From Desulfotignum sp. (GTDB lineage Bacteria > Desulfobacterota > Desulfobacteria > Desulfobacterales > Desulfobacteraceae), in contig JAABRW010000008.1 in the NCBI GenBank assembly GCA_011390695.1, forward strand, positions 1 through 7,279: 7,279 nt of DNA, read 5' to 3'. This document shows, one piece after another, positions 1 through 5,175 of this stretch. Positions within the stretch are counted from its first letter, which is position 1, and each line of letters starts with the position of its first letter. The position numbers were made by a program, and so were the translations under genes. The notes under the pieces are model-generated. The model made no database searches and was not told the origin of the DNA. It worked only from the letters and a program-made list of their open reading frames with translations.

Positions 1-1
1 A

Positions 2-520
2 AAAGAAAGAACCAATTACACGTATGCCATACATGAAGCATACTATGATAAGAATGGGTTTGCAGGGGCGATCACGACAGATCCGGTTGAACCATTTGGT
101 GAAACCATTGAAGAGCTGCGGCATTCATGGGTGATGATGGCGGAAGCATTTGGCAAACCGGTTCTTGATTATGACACGATCCCTGAACCAGGTTATGAAC
201 GCAAAGAAGACCCTGTTGCATCTGAACTTGATAAAAGAGCCAAAGAATTTGAATCAGACAAGTCAAAAGGAATTCCCTGGGAACAGGTGAAAAACGAGTT
301 AGAGGAGAAGTGGGGACCTTTTGACCAAGATGCCTATGAAAAGAAAATGGAAGATGAGAGGCTGGAAAAGGAGCGGTATCACAGCAAAGCCTTTATCGGC
401 ATTCCGGCATTTGAAGATCTTATCAAGAAAATATACACGGACTATCGTGAATACATCAAACGGGATGTTGCTGAAAATCCCTGGAAATATAAACAGAACG
501 ATGATGAACAGGATGGGTAG
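2..520 (+). CDS. Uncharacterised protein, 5' end outside the window
   Basis: The frame is open from base 2 to a TAG at 518-520, giving 172 visible residues; the true start lies upstream. The visible N-terminus (YAIHEAYYDKNG, then DPVEPFGETIEELRHSW and GKPVL) resembles a family of short uncharacterised bacterial proteins with a 'YaIHEvYYDe.G ... P.GETlEEL ... kPVL' pattern. By that comparison only about 10-20 residues are missing. The GETIEEL segment after a beta-hairpin is reminiscent of HicB-type antitoxin folds, but this is a loose resemblance. The rest is highly charged (about residues 60-125, rich in E, K and D, probably helical) and ends in an acidic NDDEQDG tail. It is longer than the short relatives I recall. 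An internal ATG at 131 exists, but the conserved pattern begins well before it. It lies upstream of higBA on the same strand, but a promoter-like palindrome separates them. The function is unknown. Confidence 0.75.
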   Translation, partial: KERTNYTYAIHEAYYDKNGFAGAITTDPVEPFGETIEELRHSWVMMAEAFGKPVLDYDTIPEPGYERKEDPVASELDKRAKEFESDKSKGIPWEQVKNELEEKWGPFDQDAYEKKMEDERLEKERYHSKAFIGIPAFEDLIKKIYTDYREYIKRDVAENPWKYKQNDDEQDG

Positions 521-595
521 GTACGAAGCCACCAAAATTTTTTCTGATAGTTGCTTTTTGGTGTTTATCAGGAAAAAGGGCTTGAGAACAAATGG

Positions 596-610
596 TTGGT
601 ATAATACCAA
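596..610 (+). promoter_or_regulatory. Candidate higBA operator palindrome overlapping the -10 box
   Basis: TTGGTATAATACCAA is a perfect palindrome with 7-base arms around a single central A. It contains a consensus TATAAT at 600-605. No good -35 box sits 16-18 bases upstream; TTGAGA at 582-587 is only 12 bases away. The ATG of higB follows 38 bases later. Type II toxin-antitoxin operons are normally repressed by the antitoxin binding palindromes over the promoter. A HigA dimer covering this -10 element is therefore the natural reading. The palindrome is seen directly; its role as HigA operator is inference. Confidence 0.6.
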
Positions 611-648
611 TGCTTGAAATAGCATGACAACCGTGATATTGTGTTTTC

Positions 649-942
649 ATGATATGTAATTTTAAAAATCAAGCGACTCAGGATATTTTTAATGGCAAAG
701 TGACCAAACAAGCTTTAAAAATCTGCCCAAGGCGTATTTGGAAAATTGCTTCCCGCAAAATTGATCAGCTTGATTCCGCATCTTTACTTGATGAGCTGCG
801 TGTCCCACCAGGTAATCAGCTCGAAGCGCTTCAACGAGATCGTAAAGGTCAATATAGTATCCGATTAAATGATCAATATCGGATTTGTTTCAAATGGTCT
901 GAAAATGGACCATCAGATGTTGAAATTACAGATTACCATTGA
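649..942 (+). CDS. higB: HigB-type toxin, RelE/ParE superfamily mRNA interferase
   Basis: This 97-residue protein matches the HigB (plasmid maintenance system killer) family in length and pattern. It has an N-terminal MI..F....T..IFNG, a central LDELRVPPGNQLEAL, then a basic YSIRLNDQYRICFKW and the terminal DYH. HigB toxins cleave mRNA on the ribosome in the cytoplasm. The C-terminal D95-Y96-H97 matches the conserved DYH end of the Proteus vulgaris enzyme, where the tyrosine is important for catalysis, so the active site looks intact. The ATG at 649 is chosen because MICNF aligns with the usual start, although no clear Shine-Dalgarno precedes it. Weak translation of the toxin is common. It is followed after 25 bases by higA, the toxin-first order typical of higBA. 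Expression is probably controlled by the palindrome at 596-610. The gene appears complete. Confidence 0.93.
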   Translation: MICNFKNQATQDIFNGKVTKQALKICPRRIWKIASRKIDQLDSASLLDELRVPPGNQLEALQRDRKGQYSIRLNDQYRICFKWSENGPSDVEITDYH

Positions 943-955
943 AACATTATCAACC

Positions 956-961
956 AAGGAG
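956..961 (+). promoter_or_regulatory. Shine-Dalgarno setting the higA start
   Basis: AAGGAG ends six bases before the ATG at 968. It marks that ATG as the higA start, in preference to the longer reading from an ATG at 869 inside higB. The contrast with the poorly matched higB start fits the need for antitoxin in excess over toxin. Confidence 0.75.
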
Positions 962-967
962 TTATGT

Positions 968-1288
968 ATGATTCGAATTCCAACACACAGAGCACCCACA
1001 CACCCGGGGGAAATGCTTCTTGAGGAATTTTTAAAACCCATGGGGCTCAAGCAAAAAGAACTGGCAGATGCGATTCGTGTGCCCTATCAGAGAATCAATG
1101 AAATTATTAACGGCCGCAGAGGTGTCACACCAAGCACAGCGCTGCGACTTTCAAAATTTTTCGGTGTTACCCCTGATTTCTGGCTGAATGTGCAGTTGCG
1201 GTGGGATCTTTATTTTGCACAGCAATCTGAAGCCAATGTTTTGAAAATGATTAAACCAATGTCACCTGAACAGGAATATGCACATTGA
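968..1288 (+). CDS. higA: HigA-type antitoxin, XRE-family helix-turn-helix
   Basis: This 106-residue DNA-binding antitoxin should neutralise the upstream HigB and repress the operon. It begins IPTHRAPTHPGEMLLEEFLKPMG, the usual start of the HigA family, followed by an XRE helix-turn-helix at about residues 25-60 (LKQKELADAIRVPYQRINEIINGRRGVTP). A conserved segment follows with STALRLSKFFGVTPDFWLNVQLRWDL and then AQQ. All family landmarks are present and the length is normal, so the gene looks functional. Its own Shine-Dalgarno lies at 956-961, so it may be translated independently of higB. The likely DNA target is the palindrome at 596-610. The same frame remains open after the TGA through the next gene, which is probably coincidental. 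Confidence 0.95.
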   Translation: MIRIPTHRAPTHPGEMLLEEFLKPMGLKQKELADAIRVPYQRINEIINGRRGVTPSTALRLSKFFGVTPDFWLNVQLRWDLYFAQQSEANVLKMIKPMSPEQEYAH

Positions 1289-1312
1289 TACGCCGAGCAG
1301 TCAATTTACCGG

Positions 1313-1735
1313 ATGGCAAACAAAACCGAATGTATGAATGCCTTTGAAAAACATACAATTGAAATTATTGGAGTTGGGAAAAATGCAGTTTATTCAATTG
1401 GCAAAATCAATCTTACAAAACAAGGTGACGTATACCTGATCAGCAAAATTGGAAATATCGGTCTGCATTTATCCCGACATAAGGATGGGGAAATTCATCT
1501 TCGTACCAAAGATGAACAAATCTATAGAGAGGAACAAAAAAGAATTCATATCAAGGATTTCGACGGGATTGAATATTTAGGATCTTGGGCTTTTGGCATA
1601 GCTAATGGAAACAATTTCCGATATGGAGGGTTTTGTCCTGGTGAGGCCTGGGGGGATGTTGAACATATGAAGAAAATTATTGGGTGGATGGCCAATTCAT
1701 TTCAAAAAATCAGAATACATAAAGGAAGGATTTGA
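1313..1735 (+). CDS. Small conserved-looking hypothetical protein
   Basis: This 140-residue reading frame starts 24 bases after higA on the same strand, so it may be a third cistron of the toxin-antitoxin operon. I do not know its function. The middle has a pattern I associate with uncharacterised cargo proteins: an alternating beta-rich part (VYSIGKINLTKQGDVYLISKI), then GLHLSRHKDGEIHL and IKDFDGIEYLGSW. A Trp/Gly-rich stretch (FGIANG, YGGFCPGEAWGD) leads to a C-terminal helix. There is no signal peptide or membrane segment, so it is probably cytoplasmic. No Shine-Dalgarno precedes the ATG at 1313. The ATG at 1334 is an alternative start that would remove only seven residues. After the TGA the same frame stays open for 34 more codons to a TAA at 1838-1840, encoding a Gly/Lys-rich tail. 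Confidence 0.7.
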   Translation: MANKTECMNAFEKHTIEIIGVGKNAVYSIGKINLTKQGDVYLISKIGNIGLHLSRHKDGEIHLRTKDEQIYREEQKRIHIKDFDGIEYLGSWAFGIANGNNFRYGGFCPGEAWGDVEHMKKIIGWMANSFQKIRIHKGRI

Positions 1736-1831
1736 CCGGATGATTTGTTCGGAAAGGTATTCCCTGACCCCTCCACACCTGGCGGTAAGCATGGCGGTGA
1801 TAAAGGCGGTCATTATTCAAACAATGATACC

Positions 1832-1845
1832 AAGGAGTAATCTTG
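1832..1845 (+). promoter_or_regulatory. Ribosome-binding site and TTG start of the hsdM remnant
   Basis: AAGGAG at 1832-1837 is followed after five bases by TTG at 1843-1845. The encoded [24 protein letters not shown] matches the normal N-terminus of HsdM, so the TTG is a genuine non-ATG start and not an artefact. Confidence 0.75.
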
Positions 1846-2562
1846 AATAAAGAAAAAATTGCCTTATCCCAGCTTGAATCCTTTCTGCTAAAAGCGGCCG
1901 ATATTTTGCGTGGAAAAATGGACGCTTCAGAGTTCAAGGAGTTCATTTTCGGGATGCTTTTCCTGAAGCGGCTCTCAGATGAATTTGATCGGAAACGCCG
2001 CCAGCTGCGCCAGGATTCATTCACACACCTGAAAGATCAGCCCGACCTGGTCGATGAACTGCTTGAGGACAAAACATCATATGGGGAGACTTTTTTTGTG
2101 CCCAAACGCGCCCGCTGGCATGAATCCTGGACCGATGAAAACGGTGACACCGTTCCGGCGTTAAAGGATTTGAAACATGACATCGGTAATATGCTCAACA
2201 AGGCCATTGCCGCCATCGAAGATGAGAATGATTCACTGGCAGGCGTGCTCAAGAACAATATCAATTTCAATGAAATCAAGGGAAAGACCAAGATTCCCGA
2301 TCAGAAGTGGAAAGATCTGCTCGACCACTTCAACCAGTCCCGTTTTGTGCTGGTGAACGACAACTTTGAATTTCCCGATCTTCTGGGTGCGGCCTATGAG
2401 TACCTGATGGGTGTAAATCATGGCTGTTGTCGAAATTATGCCGCCAACTTCTCAGTTCGACTATTCCAAAAATCCTCCCACCAACCATTCGCTCTCAATA
2501 TGCGTAAAGCGAGCATCGGATGGCTGCTCGAAAACGGGCAGGTATTAGAAGAGGAGATCTGA
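1843..2562 (+). pseudogene. hsdM: Truncated type I restriction-modification methyltransferase subunit (HsdM N-terminal domain only)
   Basis: Residues 1-188 are a well-conserved HsdM N-terminal helical domain. Clear marks are [39 protein letters not shown] at the start, and [14 protein letters not shown] at about 175-188. In intact HsdM this last motif leads directly into the 'FA...GGEFYTP' segment, the SAM-binding core and the NPPF catalytic motif. Here the similarity stops after EYLM near base 2409, and about 50 unrelated residues follow to a TGA at 2560-2562. An intact HsdM is roughly 500 residues, so more than half is gone, including all catalytic motifs. HsdM normally works with HsdS and HsdR to methylate and cut DNA; neither gene is visible here. 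The fragment cannot methylate DNA, though a folded N-terminal domain could still be made because its translation signals are intact. Confidence 0.88.
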
Positions 2563-3101
2563 ACCATGCGTGTGGGGTTCAACAATTTCAGGAGATTGGG
2601 CAGACACTGTTCGCTAAATCTCCGAAAGAACCTCAGGACCCTGATCGGCTTTCCCAAAAAGGGCGGTTGATGGAGAGATTCGCCGATTCGTCATTATCCT
2701 GAAATGGGTGGATTGCAGAAAGAAATACAGAATAGATTCGGTGATGTAAAATACAATGAACAGGCATAAATACAGAATGCCCTGATTGACAACGGGATAC
2801 AAAGATACCAGTTTCTTTCTGCAAGGATTTTTACAGAAAGAATGCAGAAAGGTTAGAGAACATCCGGCTTCAGTCCAATGGGAAGGTGTCTCGGACAATA
2901 AGGAAAGGGTTCGGTGAAAAAGTTCGGAGTAACCAGACTATTGTCAAGCGGAAGGATTCTGGTGGGACCAGTACCAGAAAACTACCCAGGAAAAAATGAA
3001 CTTAATGGCCGGATGCGCCTGTATGGGTTGGTAGATGGTTGGTAGATGGGTTGTCAGAAAATCAGATGAAATTATGAAAATCAAGGGTGCCGCCTGAGCA
3101 G
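2410..3101. other. Decayed region with no recognisable gene
   Basis: Downstream of the hsdM break I find no reading frame with recognisable protein features on either strand. The longest frames are about 60-95 codons, lack ribosome-binding sites and read like random translation. One plus-strand frame at about 2700-3045 shows protein-like pieces (EMGGLQKEIQNRFGDVKYNE; SVKKFGVTRLLSSGRILVG) interrupted by several stops, which may be a dead gene I cannot identify. The region contains an 11-base tandem repeat at 3026-3047. It probably formed by deletion or insertion events that removed the rest of the hsd operon. Confidence 0.5.
3026..3053 (+). repeat. Short tandem repeat (11-base unit, two copies plus a partial)
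   Basis: GGTTGGTAGAT occurs at 3026-3036 and again at 3037-3047, followed by a near-matching partial copy (GGGTTG). It lies in non-coding sequence and probably reflects replication slippage. Confidence 0.7.
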
Positions 3102-3158
3102 CTTGAAATGGATAAACAAGCGGCATTGGTAAACAATTTCCGCGATGTTCGGGAATAA
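3102..3158 (+). pseudogene. 3'-end remnant of a DUF4143-type ATPase gene
   Basis: The frame ending in TAA at 3156-3158 reads LEMDKQAALVNNFRDVRE. The same ending, LEMDKQAAKVKNSRHVRE, forms the C-terminus of the DUF4143 ATPase pseudogene at 4025-4771. The 'NFR' ending is typical of that family as I remember it. Nothing upstream in this frame resembles the ATPase, and a TGA lies shortly before it. This is therefore only the last 18 codons of a lost paralogue, or a duplicated tail. It is convergent with yceI, whose stop is 26 bases further on. Confidence 0.5.
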
Positions 3159-3164
3159 CAATCA
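3102..3164 (+). repeat. 63-base direct repeat, copy A (copy B at 4715-4777)
   Basis: Aligning 3102-3164 with 4715-4777 without gaps gives 57 identities in 63. The first 24 bases are identical, as is the run from the stop codon onward (GGGAATAACAATCA). The repeat covers the 3' coding end of a DUF4143 ATPase plus a few bases beyond the stop. The two copies bracket yceI and most of the ATPase pseudogene. In the minus direction, copy A contains an imperfect hairpin (3138-3155, one bulge) just past the yceI stop. It has only a weak T-run, so it is at best a poor yceI terminator. Confidence 0.8.
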
Positions 3165-3184
3165 CATACCACCGGGGCAGGTCA

Positions 3185-3778
3185 TTACGGGGTGCGCAGT
3201 GCCTCCAAGGAAATGGTGACATCGACCACATCACCCACCACCCCCATGTTGAAAAATTTGCCGTCTCCCACGCCGAATGCCAGGCGGTCAAGGGAAAATG
3301 CCGTGTCAAATCCCGCCACAATCTGTTTTTTGTCAAAGGGGGACGGGGCGGTGCCGTGAAAAACAAAGGGGATGTTCATCTCTTTGGCTGTGTCCTTGAT
3401 TGTCATGGTGCCCAAGACCTCATAGGCATTGCCCTGCTTGTGGGTGATTTTTGAAGAGGTAAAGGTCATGACCGGGTGTTTGTCTGCGGCAAAAAAATCA
3501 TCGGACCGCAGATGGGTGTCCCGTTTGGCAATTGCGGTGTTGATGGTTTTGACCTGGACGGTGAAGTCGAATCTGCCTTGGTCCAGGTTTTCCGGATCAA
3601 AATGGATGGTGCCGTCAAAATCGGGAAAATATCCGAACACCGTGGAAAAAATATGCTTGATTCTGAACTGAATGGTGGAGTGGTCGGCATCGATGGTCCA
3701 GTCATTTCCCCGGGCCGGGGCCCATGCGGTGATGGAAAGAATGAGTACCAGAAAACCGGTGATGGCAAAGCGTTTCAT
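3185..3778 (-). CDS. YceI-family periplasmic protein
   Basis: This complete 197-residue protein has a Sec signal peptide (MKRF, then hydrophobic residues 5-20, likely cleavage around residue 22-24 at APARG-ND). The mature part begins WTIDADHSTIQFRIKH, the hallmark start of the YceI family. It continues with the expected GRFDFTVQVKTINTAIAKRDTHLRSDDFFAADKHPVMTF core and ends in AFGVGDGKFFNMGVVGDVVDVTISLEA. YceI proteins form a lipocalin-like beta barrel that binds long-chain isoprenoids or other hydrophobic ligands in the periplasm. Their physiological role is often unclear. The start is fixed by a strong Shine-Dalgarno, AAGGAGGT (complement of 3783-3790), close to the ATG. The gene stands alone between decayed genes on the opposite strand and appears intact. 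The exact ligand cannot be told from sequence. Confidence 0.95.
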   Translation of the reverse strand: MKRFAITGFLVLILSITAWAPARGNDWTIDADHSTIQFRIKHIFSTVFGYFPDFDGTIHFDPENLDQGRFDFTVQVKTINTAIAKRDTHLRSDDFFAADKHPVMTFTSSKITHKQGNAYEVLGTMTIKDTAKEMNIPFVFHGTAPSPFDKKQIVAGFDTAFSLDRLAFGVGDGKFFNMGVVGDVVDVTISLEALRTP

Positions 3779-3782
3779 GATG

Positions 3783-3790
3783 ACCTCCTT
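3783..3790 (-). promoter_or_regulatory. Strong Shine-Dalgarno of the yceI-family gene
   Basis: On the minus strand AAGGAGGT precedes the ATG at 3778 by four bases. It is a near-perfect anti-16S match and suggests efficient translation. Confidence 0.85.
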
Positions 3791-3812
3791 GATTGAATCT
3801 CCTTTTCAGTGT

Positions 3813-3828
3813 ATCCGGATTGCCGGAT
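3813..3828 (-). promoter_or_regulatory. Perfect inverted repeat in the yceI leader
   Basis: ATCCGG-ATTG-CCGGAT is a perfect 6-base inverted repeat with a 4-base loop, about 35 bases upstream of the yceI ATG on the minus strand. It could be a regulator-binding site or an mRNA hairpin; nothing in the sequence decides between these. A second perfect palindrome, TTTCCGGAAA, lies at 3875-3884. No convincing -35/-10 pair for yceI was found. Confidence 0.35.
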
Positions 3829-3958
3829 GTAACAGCAGGAAAAAGGGTTGTTTATGGTGAAAAAATAAGGCGGATTTCCGGAAAGTCTATACAGAGATCA
3901 CTCCGCTGCGATTATCACCGGAGGACAGGTCGGACGTTTTATAGCATCTGTTTTTTTG

Positions 3959-3986
3959 TTGACTCCGGTACAATGCATGATAATAA
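3959..3986 (+). promoter_or_regulatory. Possible promoter upstream of the DUF4143 pseudogene
   Basis: TTGACT at 3959-3964 matches a -35 box in five of six positions. It is followed by overlapping -10-like hexamers: GATAAT at 3979 (spacing 14) and TAATAA at 3981 (spacing 16). Spacing or match is suboptimal in each case. It lies about 40 bases before the ATG at 4025. The rest of 3779-4024 contains the yceI leader and no gene. Confidence 0.3.
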
Positions 3987-4024
3987 GGACAAAATGAAAC
4001 TTCAAGTTTAGATTTGTCTATATT

Positions 4025-4771
4025 ATGCTGGATCGAAAAATTGAAAACGAGTTACACGCTACTGTCGGAGAATATCCTGTAATTACCATCATTGGTCCCC
4101 GCCAGTCAGGGAAAACCACCTTGGCCAAAAAGGTTTTTCCACATCACGCCTATGCCAATCTTGAAAACCCTGAACTGCGCAGCTTGCCATGGAGGATCCA
4201 AAAACATTCATGCTCAGATATCAGGCGCCGGTCATTTTTGATGAAATACAGAACGCACCGGAGCTGCTTTCCTGGATTCAGGTTTTTGTGGATGAAGCCC
4301 CTGAACTGACAGCAGGCTATATTTTGACCGGCAGCCACCAGCTGCGGTTGAGAGAAGCCATCACACAGTCTCTGGCAGGAAGAACCGCACTGCTGACCCT
4401 GTTGCCTTTTGCCCTGAATGAACTTTCGAAAGATTATGTTCAAACGGGATCCGGCATTCGGCAGCCTGTTTGAAAATATGGTGGTTGCCGAGGCGTATAA
4501 GGCCAGGGCAAATGAAGGCAGGGACCCGGGACTTTATTTTTACCGTGACCGGTACCAGAACGAAGTGGATCTTCTTTATCCTTCGGGAACAGCATTCATT
4601 CCCATTGAAATAAAAGCCTCCCGCACCTTCCGGGATGAATTTCTGAAAGGCATCCGCTATTTTCAAAAGATTTCAGGATCAGATCATCCCGGCATGCTTA
4701 TTTATGACGGGGATCTTGAAATGGATAAACAAGCGGCAAAGGTAAAAAATTCCCGCCATGTGCGGGAATAA
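4025..4771 (+). pseudogene. DUF4143/AAA_14-type ATPase, broken by a frameshift and an internal deletion
   Basis: Three consecutive pieces in three frames belong to one DUF4143 ATPase. Piece one (4025 to about 4185) has the Walker A motif GPRQSGKTT at residues 24-32. Piece two (about 4189-4425) has the Walker B-like VIFDEIQNAPELLSWIQ, then the LTGS sensor and a LAGR..LL.LLPFALNEL motif. Piece three (about 4451-4771) has the C-terminal nuclease-like part: FGSLFENMVVAE, YFYRDRYQNEVDLL, then FIPIEIKAS. The first break fits loss of one base near 4184: ELRS followed by F-AMEDPKTF would be restored by one added T. The second break removes the whole middle, roughly 140-160 residues compared with the usual ~380-400 residue length. 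These cytoplasmic ATPases are common accessory genes of unclear role. The D...E.K pattern in the C-terminal part is still present, but the protein cannot be made intact. No good ribosome-binding site is visible. Confidence 0.85.
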
Positions 4772-4777
4772 CAATCA
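4715..4777 (+). repeat. 63-base direct repeat, copy B (copy A at 3102-3164)
   Basis: This copy encodes the last 18 codons and stop of the DUF4143 pseudogene plus six bases beyond. It differs from copy A at six positions, four of them inside the hairpin segment, so the hairpin is perfect here and imperfect in copy A. Confidence 0.8.
4744..4769 (-). terminator. Rho-independent terminator reading in the minus direction
   Basis: ATTCCCGC at 4749-4756 pairs perfectly with GCGGGAAT at 4762-4769 around a 5-base loop. In the minus direction the stem is followed directly by a run of T (complement of the A-run 4744-4748). There is no T-run on the plus side, so it terminates minus-strand transcripts. 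It lies about 30 bases beyond the end of a minus-strand permease-like remnant at 4800-4883. It is unusual in lying inside the 3' coding end of a plus-strand gene. Confidence 0.65.
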
Positions 4778-4799
4778 TGTATCTCCTGAATTCAGCTTG

Positions 4800-4883
4800 T
4801 CATAACAGTCCCGGTAGGAACAGCGCGATCTGCGGAAAGATCAGCAGCAGGGCGTTGCACACGATCAGGGCAAACCCGTTCAT
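4800..4883 (-). pseudogene. Possible C-terminal remnant of a TRAP transporter large permease
   Basis: The minus-strand frame reads MNGFALIVCNALLLIFPQIALFLPGLL and then TGA. A hydrophobic helix ending in '..FP.i.LfLP.ll' is how many DctM (TRAP large permease) subunits end. Only 27 residues remain, so the call rests on a short motif and is weak. A minus-strand terminator at 4744-4769 sits where the end of such an operon should be, which adds some support. It overlaps by four bases the end of the fragment at 4880-4999. Confidence 0.3.
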
Positions 4884-4999
4884 GAAACATCCGCCCACAT
4901 GGTAATGATCTGCTTGGGATAATGGTCCTGGATAGACAGCAGGCTTTCAAACTCCCGGCGGTATGTCTCGCTGGCAGGATCGTTGATTTTCCAGGCCAT
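4880..4999 (-). pseudogene. Remnant of another DUF4143-like ATPase (C-terminal piece)
   Basis: The minus-strand frame reads MAWKINDPASETYRREFESLLSIQDHYPKQIITM, ending soon after in TGA. The segment 'YRREFESLLSIQDHYPKQIITM' resembles the C-terminal part of DUF4143 ATPases of a different subgroup from the pseudogene at 4025. In that subgroup a '..REf.sL..I.DnYPK.vlsMD' motif occurs near the end of the protein. The usual final ~20-30 residues are missing and the frame runs into unrelated sequence. The frame is open back to a stop near 5081, but that part is not recognisable. It is judged a relic; no ribosome-binding site is seen. Confidence 0.4.
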
Positions 5000-5175
5000 A
5001 TGAGGATGCTCAGCAGGCTTGCAGACAGGTTTAAGGTGAGCGTGATCATCCGGGTTTAACCGTTGATATTTTTCGAATCTTCAGATAGGGTGATATCTCT
5101 GCTGGAAAGCTATACCAGAGGGTGTTCTGACACCATGGGATTGTATTTTGACCGATTGTGAAAAGGGAAATAATA
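5000..5175. other. Upstream region of the SEC-C gene
   Basis: No gene is recognised here. A weak promoter candidate is TTGATA at 5063-5068 with TAGGGT 17 bases later (5086-5091). A perfect small inverted repeat, GGTGT-TCTG-ACACC, lies at 5121-5134, about 40 bases before the SEC-C start. It may be a regulatory site or a leader hairpin. AAGGGA at 5163-5168 is a moderate Shine-Dalgarno seven bases before the ATG at 5176. Confidence 0.3.

Noticed and set aside
582..605. TTGAGA/TATAAT as a standard sigma-70 promoter for higB
   Set aside because: The 12-base spacing is too short for the two boxes to work together; the TATAAT was kept as the -10 element with an unassigned -35.
299..625. A 108-codon minus-strand frame with hydrophobic stretches
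   Set aside because: It is antisense to the 3' part of the first gene and the higBA promoter region; the hydrophobic residues come from complementing Lys/Glu-rich codons.
869..967. A longer higA starting at the ATG at 869
   Set aside because: The extra 33 residues overlap higB in another frame and match nothing, while the ATG at 968 has an ideal Shine-Dalgarno and gives the standard HigA N-terminus.
2420..2548. A 42-codon plus-strand frame just after the hsdM break
   Set aside because: It has no ribosome-binding site and no recognisable sequence, so there is no ground to call it a gene.
2614..2898. A minus-strand frame of 94 codons with a membrane-like segment
   Set aside because: No ribosome-binding site or family resemblance; the hydrophobic part is short and is explained by A+T-rich sequence.
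2944..3366. A 140-codon minus-strand frame overlapping the yceI 3' end
   Set aside because: It shares bases with yceI in another frame, is rich in W, P and H in a random-looking way, and matches no family.
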